A stretch of DNA of 64,000 bases from Clostridiales bacterium (GTDB lineage Bacteria > Bacillota > Clostridia > Saccharofermentanales > Saccharofermentanaceae), in NCBI GenBank assembly GCA_017480325.1, contig JAFVAY010000012.1, positions 62,001 through 126,000 on the forward strand, read 5' to 3'. Positions 1-8,069 of the stretch are shown here, in pieces. The notes beneath the pieces were generated by a model. It had not been told where the DNA came from and ran no database searches. It was given only the letters and a program-made list of their open reading frames with translations. The stretch's first letter is position 1, and each line of letters starts with the position of its first letter. The translations under genes and the position numbers were made by a program.

Positions 1-252
1 GATATCATAGGCCGTTACTGTGGCACTTGTCTTCGTAAGACCGACTGTAGTAATGACAACATCAGCGCCGTCACAAAGGCCTGACAAGCTGTCCTTATTT
101 GTCATGTCGATCTTAACGGGAGTGAAGCCAGTAAGCCCCTCTATCTCTCTTGTTACCATATCTGCAGCAACTACATCATGTCCTGCCTTAACGAGAGACT
201 TCAGGATATCAGATCCCAAGTGTCCGAAGGCTCCAGCTAAAACTACTTTCAT
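1..252 (-). CDS. NAD(P)-binding Rossmann-fold protein (partial)
   Basis: Reads leftward out of the window, so only the first 84 codons are present. A dinucleotide-binding loop GAFGHLG lies at residues 6-12, followed by an acidic segment (VAADM) after beta-2 and a TTVG turn, as in NmrA/epimerase-type NAD(P)-binding proteins. The ATG at 252-250 is preceded by GGGAGG at good spacing. It starts 23 nt after the flavin reductase-like gene, so the TetR gene, that gene and this one probably form one leftward operon. Substrate unknown because the C-terminal part is missing. Confidence 0.8.
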   Translation of the reverse strand, partial: MKVVLAGAFGHLGSDILKSLVKAGHDVVAADMVTREIEGLTGFTPVKIDMTNKDSLSGLCDGADVVITTVGLTKTSATVTAYDI

Positions 253-275
253 TTTCGATTCCTCCCTGCTATATT

Positions 276-1190
276 TTATTTATTTTTTTCCTTAGAACGC
301 TTATCGTTGATGATGTCCATGTGCTCTGCCGTGATCAGCTCCACGCCGTTCTCCCTGGCCCATGCGACACAGCCCTTTAAAGCCGTGGGAAGGAAGATTC
401 TGGGGACGTTAACAAGCTTCGCGCAGGCTTCGTCGGTAAACTTGATCTTATCGTCTATCCTGTCGGCGGCGTACTTAACGCTTGATACGGTGGTAGCTCT
501 TACCGGGAGAAGCTCCGGGATAGCTTTGCTGAAGCGTGCATACCAGAAGTTCTTGCTGTCTCTGTAGCCGTAATCCACCGGCACCTTAGGGAAATCCTTA
601 GCTCTTACACCGTTGATGATCGCGTTATAGTATTTCTCCTTCATCAGGATCTTATCTATCTTCAGGATAAAGGTCGCACCGAACTTCGAGGTGATTCCGT
701 TAAAGTCGTGATACGGAGGCTCGTAGCCGTCTAGCATACCAGGGACATCCCTGTCGGCGCCGTCAAGCTCACGCATCCATGTGCACTCTATGACCTGGAA
801 TGCCTCCTTTACTACCAGGGGTCTGTCCTCGCCCTCTGCAAGTCCCTTCTCGAAGGTGAACCTGCAGTCCTTCATCTTCTCTTCCGGCGTATCCCCCGGC
901 CATCCTAATCTGACGACCTCCTTAAAGGTCTTCCTGTCGTCCCCGACAAAGTTGATGGCGCACTTCCCTGTCCTTAGAAGATTCTGTGCGGTATTCGAGG
1001 AATTACGGGCATTAAGAAGCATGGCGTAGTAATCCTTGCCCGCCACATAGTACGGTTGTACCAGGCTGTAGGGCCCCACAGTCGTTGAGCCGTCCTCCGC
1101 TATTGTACTGATTAGCACTGTAGGCATCGGAAAGAAAAGCGATGTCTGGTAGAAGTTATCTACTATCCTTAAGTCCTTAAAGCTGCTCAT
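276..1190 (-). CDS. Flavin reductase-like (FMN split-barrel) protein with C-terminal PCP_red-like segment
   Basis: 304 residues. The first ~170 residues resemble the flavin-reductase-like/flavoredoxin domain that binds FMN (FPMPTVLIST followed by GPYSLVQP and a NTAQNLLRTGKCAINFV core). The last 56 residues (from about 249) look like the small helical PCP_red-type domain: FTDEACAKLVNVPRIF, then an Ala-Arg-Glu-Asn-Gly-Val turn and an ITAEHMD helix. Known single-domain flavoredoxins are near 190 residues, so the extra length is real. It sits 13 nt downstream of a TetR gene and is probably controlled by it. Likely a cytosolic redox protein; substrate not inferable. Confidence 0.75.
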   Translation of the reverse strand: MSSFKDLRIVDNFYQTSLFFPMPTVLISTIAEDGSTTVGPYSLVQPYYVAGKDYYAMLLNARNSSNTAQNLLRTGKCAINFVGDDRKTFKEVVRLGWPGDTPEEKMKDCRFTFEKGLAEGEDRPLVVKEAFQVIECTWMRELDGADRDVPGMLDGYEPPYHDFNGITSKFGATFILKIDKILMKEKYYNAIINGVRAKDFPKVPVDYGYRDSKNFWYARFSKAIPELLPVRATTVSSVKYAADRIDDKIKFTDEACAKLVNVPRIFLPTALKGCVAWARENGVELITAEHMDIINDKRSKEKNK

Positions 1191-1203
1191 ATATACCTCC
1201 GGG

Positions 1204-1728
1204 TCAGTAAATTAATTTGTTTATCATAGGCTTGATCTGTTTATATTCCGTGTAGCCGTTCGAAGCGAGATTAATAAGTATCTCGGCTAGGAAGGTTATC
1301 AGATACGGATCGTCGGGCTTATCTATTACGATCTTTATAAGATCCTCTATCTCCCTTACTATCATGCCGTGGTAATCTCCTGATACGACAGCGGGCTTCT
1401 TCGTAACGGTATTGCTTTGCTTCCACACAATCTCATAGATGGAGCTGAATTGTCGTATCATGTTAAATATCTTATGGATACCCTCTTCCGGGCCTGAGTC
1501 CTTAAGTGATTTACGGGTATCTTCCGTGAGCTTATTCCAGTCATCGAGCATCACGTAGGCGGCGAGCTTTTCCTTAGATGAGAAATAATTATAGAAAGTG
1601 CCCACCGCGATCCCGCAGGATTTGGCAACGCTTCTTATAGTCATGGAATCATAGCCGCCTTCTGACAGCATCTGAAGCTTGGCTTCAGTTAAGATCTTAT
1701 CCTCTATATTGTCTATGATCTTAGGCAT
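1204..1728 (-). CDS. TetR/AcrR family transcriptional regulator
   Basis: 174 residues. The N-terminal helix-turn-helix is clear at about residues 28-50 (MTIRSVAKSCGIAVGTFYNYF), the TetR signature with Y-x-Y-F closing the recognition helix. The C-terminal ligand domain is variable and unassigned. It is first in a leftward operon with the flavin reductase-like gene and the NAD-binding gene, and a near-perfect palindrome lies 10 nt before its start codon, so autoregulation and control of the two oxidoreductases is the simplest reading. Confidence 0.9.
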   Translation of the reverse strand: MPKIIDNIEDKILTEAKLQMLSEGGYDSMTIRSVAKSCGIAVGTFYNYFSSKEKLAAYVMLDDWNKLTEDTRKSLKDSGPEEGIHKIFNMIRQFSSIYEIVWKQSNTVTKKPAVVSGDYHGMIVREIEDLIKIVIDKPDDPYLITFLAEILINLASNGYTEYKQIKPMINKLIY

Positions 1729-1738
1729 CTGATACCTC

Positions 1739-1758
1739 TATATGAACGTGTTCATATA
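1739..1758. promoter_or_regulatory. Probable operator of the adjacent TetR gene
   Basis: TATATGAACGTGTTCATATA: 9-bp inverted arms around a 2-bp centre. It lies 11-30 bp upstream of the tetR start at 1728. Size and symmetry fit a TetR dimer site. Binding is inferred from position, not shown. Confidence 0.7.
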
Positions 1759-1810
1759 AATGATATTAATTGCCTGAGGTAAAGTCAAGAGACTCGCAGG
1801 TTAATGGATA

Positions 1811-2665
1811 TTAATTGAAAACCTCGTCGTAATTACTGAACCATTCCCCGTAATTGACTCTGTCGTTTACAAGGAAATCGCAGATATAGAACTCTTTGCC
1901 GTCAGCCTCGAAAAAGTAAAACATTACCGGATCATCGGCGTTCTGAGGATAGTATTCATCATAGGATACGGAGACATAAAGCGGATCGACTCCGGTATCT
2001 GCGAAGGTTCCTTCCTCGCTTCTCACGAAGACTGCGTCAGGATTCTTCATCTGTGCCATCTCGAGATAGTAATCCTCTTTCTCCTTCGCTTCATCCCTGA
2101 AGGATACATCCGGCAATCTGACACTGCCTATATGGGTGTCGTCTTCATAATCAAGGTATATGGTCCAGCCGTCCATTCTGTTCTCAAGGTTATACTCCTG
2201 CATAGCCTCGGCTATCAGGACAAGCCCTTCTGCGGATTCATCTTCAGTCCTGTCAAGATCAGCGGTGACCCAGAAACAGTCCTCTAGGTTGCTGCTTCCC
2301 ATGGTAAGTCCATAATCATCGCATATATCGTTCATCTCGTCTTCGATCTCATCGAGAACAAAAGCGTGAAGTGCCCAGTCGAAGCTGTCCGCCGTGCTTG
2401 GAACGGAACCGAAGGACGCTCCGTCGATATTAATATCCGACATATAGCTTGAGACCTGATACTCGAAGCCTTGAAGCTGATCGCTTAATACGACTACACT
2501 GCCCTCATCATCTGTAGTCTGACTTACGACATCACAGGGACCGTGTTCGCGCCTGGCGTTACGTATAAGCTTATTGGCGCTCTTAGGATGCCCGCAGGCA
2601 GTAAGTCCGGTGCATATCGCTAAGGCTGTCGCCATTGATATTATTCTTTTATAATTACTTCTCAT
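1811..2665 (-). CDS. Putative lipoprotein, function unknown
   Basis: 284 residues. A basic start (MRSNYKR), a hydrophobic stretch and a lipobox LTAC with Cys at residue 24 predict export and lipid anchoring. The mature part is acidic (many D/E) with no family motif I recognise. It is divergent from the membrane gene at 2744, with a GTTAG-N6-CTAAC palindrome between them that could affect both promoters. Alternatives such as a substrate-binding protein are not supported by any motif. Confidence 0.75.
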   Translation of the reverse strand: MRSNYKRIISMATALAICTGLTACGHPKSANKLIRNARREHGPCDVVSQTTDDEGSVVVLSDQLQGFEYQVSSYMSDINIDGASFGSVPSTADSFDWALHAFVLDEIEDEMNDICDDYGLTMGSSNLEDCFWVTADLDRTEDESAEGLVLIAEAMQEYNLENRMDGWTIYLDYEDDTHIGSVRLPDVSFRDEAKEKEDYYLEMAQMKNPDAVFVRSEEGTFADTGVDPLYVSVSYDEYYPQNADDPVMFYFFEADGKEFYICDFLVNDRVNYGEWFSNYDEVFN

Positions 2666-2707
2666 AATATTTATAAGATATCATATTTTCTGAATAAATA
2701 ATAATCG

Positions 2708-2723
2708 GTTAGTTGGGACTAAC
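2708..2723. promoter_or_regulatory. GTTAG-N6-CTAAC operator, site 1
   Basis: GTTAGTTGGGACTAAC, arms GTTAGT/ACTAAC. On the plus strand it ends 7 bp before TATAAT (2731-2736), which lies only 7 nt before the ATG at 2744. Member of a ten-site set in this window. Confidence 0.7.
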
Positions 2724-2743
2724 AATATGATATAATCAGCCTT

Positions 2744-3436
2744 ATGAATACCACTAATAAATATAAGAAATATATGTATCTCGTGATCCCCGCGATGCTT
2801 CTTTGCATGATCGGCGATTACTGTATAGGGATCGAACCCGCGGGCAGCGAGGAGATCGGTCTTATCGCCAGCTCGGGTTGGGTAACTATATCGGATCTTC
2901 GGATCACCATATCCAATATCTGCGGTATGATCGGAACATTCTTTTATGCGGTCGGTGCAATATCGTATATCAAGCTTCTTCTGTCAGAGAATAAGGATAA
3001 CAATAATTTATGGGATCAGCGATTTCTTAAGCTGTTCTATATAAGTTTATTCACCGGCTGTCTGTCCTTTATATATTTCCATATTGCCTGCGGTGGCCTG
3101 ATCCAGCACTTTAATGTTCTTATGGATGCGACCGGGGATTTTACCAGAGCCGAGGAGCTGTTGCTTCGTACCTTCATGATCGAGGCGGTTCCTTTTGTTG
3201 TGCTGTTTGTGCTTTTCGATGTGTTCGCGACTGTTGCTTGGATTGCCTTGGTGGTGCGCGGCGTAATACCTGCTCCCAAGGTCTGGCTCATGGCTGCGCC
3301 TCTTCTTACCGCTCTCATAGGGCAAATAATAGAGCTCATCCCCCTACCCTTTAACGGCATCGGCTCGGGCTTCGAGTCCTTAGGCTGGATGCTGATGTTC
3401 GTAGCGGGTATCAGGTACGTAGGAAAGAGATCATAA
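2744..3436 (+). CDS. Multi-pass membrane protein, DUF6796-like paralog 1
   Basis: 230 residues with about six hydrophobic helices. A GDYCIG motif ends the first helix near residue 24, and a His-bearing helix (YFHIACGG) lies near the middle. These features recur in the proteins at 12139, 29371 and 56425, which I read as one paralogous family, probably that annotated DUF6796 (uncertain label). No catalytic motif is evident. The start lies 7 nt after a perfect TATAAT and has no Shine-Dalgarno sequence, so the mRNA may be leaderless. Its stop overlaps the convergent hydrolase gene by 6 bp. Confidence 0.75.
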   Translation: MNTTNKYKKYMYLVIPAMLLCMIGDYCIGIEPAGSEEIGLIASSGWVTISDLRITISNICGMIGTFFYAVGAISYIKLLLSENKDNNNLWDQRFLKLFYISLFTGCLSFIYFHIACGGLIQHFNVLMDATGDFTRAEELLLRTFMIEAVPFVVLFVLFDVFATVAWIALVVRGVIPAPKVWLMAAPLLTALIGQIIELIPLPFNGIGSGFESLGWMLMFVAGIRYVGKRS

Positions 3437-4195
3437 AGATCGTAGCTTCTCTATAAACAGCTCAGGCTTAAAGGGCGCCATACCGCCGTGCCCTACGTTC
3501 TCGATCTTCTCGAAGACAGTCCGAGGAAGCTTCTCCTTTACATAAGCGATATCTGCCTTACGCTCCTTTTCCTCTTTATCCGCGAACCAGTATCTTATGT
3601 TCCTGCAGCCTGTCTTAATGACTTCCGGCATCTTATAGTTGTTACACGAATCGAAGGTCCTCCAGATGGTCTTATAACTTACCATCTTAAGTACCTCGGC
3701 CTCATACCTGATGTCTTCCTCGGATAGCTCATCTGTGGCAAAAAACTTCTGCAGAAGCTTGATGCCTCCTAGCTTGCCCATGGATATAACAATAAAGTCC
3801 TTAAGGGCGATAAATCTCGTGATTATCCACGGTAGTCTGTAGGGCGTAATTCCTCCGTCGATAACGGCATTTCTGATCTGTATCCTTATGTCGGTGAGCA
3901 TCCTTATTACGATTGCACCGCCCATGGAGCAACCGTAGACGCAGAACACATCGTCGATGTAATTACGGACCAGATAATCTACTATCTCCTCGGCGATCCT
4001 CTCGACGGAAGTAAAATCACTTTTGTTATCTGGATCGTATCCCGGAAGCGCGGGTACGATGACGCGAAAATCCGTTGAAAGCTCGGGTACCACATACTCG
4101 AAGTAATCCCACATAACCAGGGACGGATGTATGAGTACAATAACGCGGTCGTTTTCCTTACCGAATTCGTGAAAGGTGATCATATTTTCTCGCAC
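3431..4195 (-). CDS. Alpha/beta hydrolase
   Basis: 254 residues. Nucleophile elbow GCSMGG with Ser near residue 90, an oxyanion-strand region written HPSLV instead of the usual HG-x, and a C-terminal GHGG histidine. Together these give a plausible Ser-Asp-His triad for an esterase/lipase-type cytosolic enzyme; substrate unknown. The gene begins 3 nt after the membrane gene at 4199-4684 ends, so the two are an operon behind palindrome site 2. The start could be GTG 4195 or the ATG four codons later. The same hydrolase-plus-membrane pairing recurs at 54293-55551. Confidence 0.85.
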   Translation of the reverse strand: MRENMITFHEFGKENDRVIVLIHPSLVMWDYFEYVVPELSTDFRVIVPALPGYDPDNKSDFTSVERIAEEIVDYLVRNYIDDVFCVYGCSMGGAIVIRMLTDIRIQIRNAVIDGGITPYRLPWIITRFIALKDFIVISMGKLGGIKLLQKFFATDELSEEDIRYEAEVLKMVSYKTIWRTFDSCNNYKMPEVIKTGCRNIRYWFADKEEKERKADIAYVKEKLPRTVFEKIENVGHGGMAPFKPELFIEKLRSL

Positions 4196-4198
4196 TTA

Positions 4199-4684
4199 TT
4201 ATCTTACAAATATGAACATTATCCCCGCGAGGGCCGCAGCGATTATAGGATTACCGACTATGACCAGAAGCCACTTCTTTATCACGGTCCTTCTCGGGAT
4301 ATAGGGCTTTAAGTCCTCTGTTCCGGGGATGGTCCATGCTTTGGTGTGTCCAACCCAGTAAGTGTCGATGAAGAACCTGTCGAAAAGCCCCTCTGCCATC
4401 GCCAGAATATAAATCTGCCAGAAAGGCTCCCAGAAGCCCCGCGCGCCGTTAACAACATAAACGGACCAGATAACAAAGGAAACCATTACTATTAATGTTG
4501 GGAACTTAAACAGCTTCAGGTTACGCTTAAGCTTCTCCTCAGTAATAAGTCCCATCTCCACCACTCTCTCCTGCACATCCTGTTCGAAAAGAAATGCGCC
4601 GTTATGCACACCGTTGGCAATTACCACAACGCAGGGCAGGAACAGTATGAAGCAGATACCGATACATTCAAGAATTAAAAGCAT
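4199..4684 (-). CDS. Small multi-pass membrane protein of the FD-x3-LD-x-W type
   Basis: 161 residues with about four membrane helices. A conserved-looking block LFDRFFIDTYW follows the third helix, then a polar PGTEDLKPYI loop. The protein at 55045-55551 has the matching block IFDAVVLDWW at the same place, so these are paralogs. Function unknown. It heads a two-gene operon with an alpha/beta hydrolase and lies 40 bp downstream of a perfect 20-bp palindrome. An acceptable GAGGTGA ribosome site precedes the ATG. Confidence 0.75.
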   Translation of the reverse strand: MLLILECIGICFILFLPCVVVIANGVHNGAFLFEQDVQERVVEMGLITEEKLKRNLKLFKFPTLIVMVSFVIWSVYVVNGARGFWEPFWQIYILAMAEGLFDRFFIDTYWVGHTKAWTIPGTEDLKPYIPRRTVIKKWLLVIVGNPIIAAALAGIMFIFVR

Positions 4685-4721
4685 TTTATGTCACCTCTAT
4701 ATCAAGGGATTATACTACAAT

Positions 4722-4741
4722 CAGTTAGCTTAAGCTAACTG
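4722..4741. promoter_or_regulatory. GTTAG-N6-CTAAC operator, site 2 (perfect palindrome)
   Basis: CAGTTAGCTTAAGCTAACTG is a perfect 20-bp palindrome. On the minus strand the 16-bp core ends 9 bp before TATAAT (4714-4709) of the 4684 gene, so a bound protein would cover the -35 and spacer. Confidence 0.75.
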
Positions 4742-4764
4742 TCTTAAGCACATAAGAATACTGT

Positions 4765-4885
4765 GTCTATGTTATTGTCTATGTAATTTAAAATAACAGA
4801 CATAAACATAGACTTAGAGAGCTTTTTACCTTTAAAGTCTATGATCCTGTCTATGTTTTTCTTTTACATAGACATAAACATAGAA
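4765..4885. repeat. Inverted-word array D (word GTCTATGT)
   Basis: Two 49-bp units, 4765-4813 and 4837-4885. Each is built as word, 4 nt, word, 9 nt, inverse word, 4 nt, inverse word. Words: GTCTATGT at 4765, 4777 and 4849; GTCTATGA at 4837; ACATAGAC at 4806 and 4866; ACATAGAA at 4878; a degenerate TAACAGAC at 4794. Each word lies 29 bp from its inverse partner. The array fills most of the intergenic space between the 4684 and 4948 genes. No ORF explains it. Confidence 0.75.
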
Positions 4886-4947
4886 ATCAAAATGTTTGTG
4901 TTCAGAAACTTCAGCAAATAATCGGCAATACATCTTAATAATTCTTT

Positions 4948-5490
4948 TCAAGCAGTTTTCTTCCATCTTTTACGAGCAGAAGGAGGAACGCTGTTTCTGC
5001 ACTCCTCTTCACTGTGATAAGAAACGCAGATAACAGTCCTCGAAGCCATATCAAGTCCGTAAAGCTTATAGTCTTTATCGGTCTTCGTTATAACGTATCG
5101 AACTATCTCGCGAAGCTCGTAGCCTCCGTCAGGAAGGTCTTTGGTCCTGATCTCGTCATAACGGTTCTTGTAAGAGGTAAAGGCTATAGGCTCCCCCTCA
5201 AGCCCCGATGGCGGAGCCCAGTTGATGTACCCCTTTATAAGTCCTATGATATCCGGTGCGATACAGATCAGAATATACACAGCTTCGATGGCGCCGATAA
5301 GTGCCAGCCATTTCCAGGGGGTGAGAAGAAATCCTACGATCACCAGTATTCCTCCTACTCCGGGGATGCCTGAGACGTGATGACCGCTCTTCTTGCTTGC
5401 CAGAGGCGCGAATATATAAGTAATAAGTATCGCCATGATCCCAAGAGCGACGATAATAATACCCGGAATAATTAAGGACGCGTTATTCAT
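4948..5490 (-). CDS. Membrane protein with cytosolic C-terminal domain, unknown function
   Basis: 180 residues: three hydrophobic helices in the first ~95 residues, with a GIPGVGG turn between the first and second, then an ~85-residue soluble tail ending in a basic RKRWKKTA. The tail contains LYGLDMASRT and SYHSEEECR but no motif I recognise. The start overlaps the stop of the DUF3990 gene by 8 bp, so translation is probably coupled and the product may act with the DUF3990 and P-loop proteins. Confidence 0.65.
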   Translation of the reverse strand: MNNASLIIPGIIIVALGIMAILITYIFAPLASKKSGHHVSGIPGVGGILVIVGFLLTPWKWLALIGAIEAVYILICIAPDIIGLIKGYINWAPPSGLEGEPIAFTSYKNRYDEIRTKDLPDGGYELREIVRYVITKTDKDYKLYGLDMASRTVICVSYHSEEECRNSVPPSARKRWKKTA

Positions 5491-6034
5491 TTAATATCTC
5501 GCCGAACTTCTCCTGAAAGTCCGCCTCTTCCCTCTCTACCGTCTCCCGGTAGGACATGATCTCAGCTTCCGTAAGCTTAACGGCATCTAAGAATTCCAGA
5601 GCATTGATGGCTTTCTGTGATTTAATGACGATCTGCTTGTACTCAGGTCCTATAAGAAGCACATCCAGCGCCTTCTGTCGATCCAGTAGTCCGCTTGTGA
5701 GAATGCCGTATGTATCGTACACGGTGTCATTCGCTATGGGTCCTATGATCATGTCGTGATCGGGGTACAGATCTTTCCTGCCTGAACGGTTCGTGTAGAT
5801 GTAGTCGAACCAGTCCAGTTCACGGCTAAAAGTCTTGATGTTCAAGTCATCGGTATGAAGCATATACTTATTGATATAAGTGTCTTTACCGTCTCGAATT
5901 CGAGCCCAGCGCTTAGAGAATTCCTCATCATCGGACAAGTAGAAGCCGGGTCCGAAGTCGGCGTTAGATCGTCCGTAATTGATCTGAGGTTCCCTTATAA
6001 TCTCGTAACCTGTGTGATATAACGTCAATGTCAT
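5483..6034 (-). CDS. DUF3990 domain protein (ADP-ribosyltransferase-like fold)
   Basis: 183 residues. The opening LYHTGYEIIREP, then GRSNADFGPGFYLSDD, is the DUF3990 signature: a His-Gly start and an F-G-x-G-F-Y turn resembling the nicotinamide-cleft of ADP-ribosyltransferases. A D-x-I-I-GPIAND segment follows, also typical. DUF3990 proteins are often found in toxin-like neighbourhoods. Here the gene is flanked with overlap on both sides: 4 bp with a P-loop protein and 8 bp with a membrane protein. No secretion signal. ADP-ribosylating activity is inference from the fold only. Confidence 0.8.
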   Translation of the reverse strand: MTLTLYHTGYEIIREPQINYGRSNADFGPGFYLSDDEEFSKRWARIRDGKDTYINKYMLHTDDLNIKTFSRELDWFDYIYTNRSGRKDLYPDHDMIIGPIANDTVYDTYGILTSGLLDRQKALDVLLIGPEYKQIVIKSQKAINALEFLDAVKLTEAEIMSYRETVEREEADFQEKFGEILNE

Positions 6035-7116
6035 GCTTTAAGCTCCGCGAGTGCACGCTTGCAGTCTTCGGTGATGATCGCCTTTTCGCGCGGATCCACG
6101 TCAGAACTGTCCTGAACGCTTCCGAGGATACGCCTTATACCGTCGCTGTCGTTATGGACGAAGCAGGCGTTGATGCTGATGATCTGCGCCATAATGCTGT
6201 CGCGCAGGACCTTGGCCTTTGTTTCCTCCTCCATGAGGATGGTGTCGGGCATCCCTTCGAAATGTCGACGCCACTTGTCTACGTTGCTGTCGTGTAGCAT
6301 GGAGTCAGTGGCGTAGATGCCGAATTCCAAGATCCTGTTAACGGTGCTCTCCATCTTGTTCGTAAGCTCTCTTCTCGCGCGCCTCAGCTTGGACTTCATA
6401 AGCGAAGTGCCCTTGATAAATACCGCATATTGCTCGAAGCGTGAGGGATCGCCGAAGAATAAATAGGTCCAGATCCCTTCAAGGATGAACTTAGTCTCAG
6501 GGTGAGAGCCTGCATACTCACAGGCAAAGTCGATGAAGTCAACGAATACGTCTCCGTGTGCTGCGAAGGAGTCTCGCTCCTGCCTCGAGATATAGTACTT
6601 GGCTCCCCTCCCTGCGAAAAACTCATACATCATCTGACTATTCCGCTTAAGCCCCTCGAGACTGTAGTGATCCTTGACGCATACGATATCGTCAAGCTCC
6701 ACCCGCTCGATATTGTCGCCGCTGTATTCCCGGGTCAGAACCGATTTACCGGAGCCTGAATAACCGATAACGAAGCAAAGATTGATCCTGCCCTCGTCGA
6801 AAGCCTTCTTGTTATAGTAAAGATCAGGCTCGGATACAAGAAGAGTCTCGTTTATCGTGAAGGGCGCGGAGCTTATTGCCTCGGCCTTGAATCGATCCCT
6901 GACGGCGAAGAACATGCTCGGTACAGTACAGCCATAAAGCTTCACGGAATAATAATCCGAGAATCTTCTGTCTCTGCCGGAGAGCTTCATGTACTTATGG
7001 AACGCGGCGTGAAGCTCTGCCGGGCTGTCGATGCTGTCACTTATTAAAGCGATGTCGGCGTTATTCGCGATATCCTCGGAATCTAAGGTTTTGTCATCTG
7101 AGATAAATTCGTTCAC
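6031..7116 (-). CDS. P-loop NTPase/kinase-like protein
   Basis: 361 residues. Walker A motif GYSGSGKS at residues 118-125, preceded by a beta-strand (LCFVI) and followed by an RVELDD strand like that of zeta-toxin or shikimate-kinase-type small-molecule kinases. A later ILEGIW strand could be Walker B. The first ~110 residues are unassigned. The last codons overlap the DUF3990 start by 4 bp (ATGA), so the two are coupled. It could phosphorylate a small substrate or guard the DUF3990 protein; neither is shown. Confidence 0.7.
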   Translation of the reverse strand: MNEFISDDKTLDSEDIANNADIALISDSIDSPAELHAAFHKYMKLSGRDRRFSDYYSVKLYGCTVPSMFFAVRDRFKAEAISSAPFTINETLLVSEPDLYYNKKAFDEGRINLCFVIGYSGSGKSVLTREYSGDNIERVELDDIVCVKDHYSLEGLKRNSQMMYEFFAGRGAKYYISRQERDSFAAHGDVFVDFIDFACEYAGSHPETKFILEGIWTYLFFGDPSRFEQYAVFIKGTSLMKSKLRRARRELTNKMESTVNRILEFGIYATDSMLHDSNVDKWRRHFEGMPDTILMEEETKAKVLRDSIMAQIISINACFVHNDSDGIRRILGSVQDSSDVDPREKAIITEDCKRALAELKA

Positions 7117-7139
7117 TTAAGATATACCTCTTACATCCG

Positions 7140-8069
7140 TTACGGCAGAGTATTGCCTGCGGACTGATAGATCTCATACCATTCCTTACGCGACAGTTTG
7201 ACATCGGTAGCAAGTGCCATCTCGCGTACTCTGTCTGCCTTGGTAGTGCCTATTACGGCTTGCATCTTGTGCGGATAACGAAGAACCCAGGCGATCGCAA
7301 CCGCGGAGGGACTTACGTTCTGCTCCTTGGCTATCCTGGTTAATACCTTATTAAGCTCAGGGTACTTGGAATTGCCGATAAATACGCCTTTGAAGTAGCC
7401 GTACTGAAGCACGGACCAGGTCTGTATAACGATATTATGAAGTCTGCAGTACTCCAGGATACTGCCGTCTCTCATAGTTCCCGCCTCAGTACTCATATTG
7501 AAGTGAAGCCCGGCATCGATGGCAGGTGTAAATGCTGCAGACATCTGGATCTGATTGATAGATATCTTCTCCTTAACGTTATCCTTAAGAAGGTCGATCA
7601 TCATGGGGTTCATGTTAGATACGCCGAAGTCTATGACCTTGCCGGCCTTAACCGCGGCGTCTATCGCCTCGTCTATCTCCTCCGGCTCCATCAGAGTATC
7701 GGGTCGGTGCAGAAGCAGTGAGTCGATATGATCGGTCTTAAGTCTCATCAGGATGCTGTCTATAGCCTCGGTTATGTGTTCCTTGGAGAAATCAAAATAC
7801 TTGATCCCGTCCTCGCGTCTGATACCGCACTTGGACTGGATCCACATCCTGTCGCGAAGGTCGGGCCTCGAGGTTAAGACCTCCCCTACGATCTTCTCGC
7901 ACAGGCCATCGGCATAGCAGTCAGCCAGGTCGAAAGCATTGATCCCCACATCCAGAGCCGAATCAATAAGCTGACTGACCTCTCTTACTGACATGGAGCT
8001 TATCCTCATCATGCCGAGGATAATGGTTGATAGCTGCACATTGTTCTTACCGAATTCGATGTAATTCAT
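7140..8069 (-). CDS. Aldo/keto reductase
   Basis: 309 residues. NAD(P)H-dependent oxidoreductase of the TIM-barrel aldo/keto reductase family. Visible catalytic set: Asp-Leu-Ala-Asp-Cys-Tyr near residue 50 (FDLADCYADG), a QSKCGI strand (Lys of the tetrad) and LLLHRPDTL with the His. The C-terminal AIAWVLRYPHKMQAVIGTT is the usual coenzyme strand. Its start overlaps the SDR gene by 4 bp (ATGA), giving an oxidoreductase pair in one operon. Substrate unknown. Confidence 0.9.
   Translation of the reverse strand: MNYIEFGKNNVQLSTIILGMMRISSMSVREVSQLIDSALDVGINAFDLADCYADGLCEKIVGEVLTSRPDLRDRMWIQSKCGIRREDGIKYFDFSKEHITEAIDSILMRLKTDHIDSLLLHRPDTLMEPEEIDEAIDAAVKAGKVIDFGVSNMNPMMIDLLKDNVKEKISINQIQMSAAFTPAIDAGLHFNMSTEAGTMRDGSILEYCRLHNIVIQTWSVLQYGYFKGVFIGNSKYPELNKVLTRIAKEQNVSPSAVAIAWVLRYPHKMQAVIGTTKADRVREMALATDVKLSRKEWYEIYQSAGNTLP

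Noticed and set aside
4765-4885. Ordinary intrinsic terminator
   Set aside because: The hairpins have A+T-rich stems with internal repeats and no proper T-run; two spaced identical-plan units are not needed for termination.
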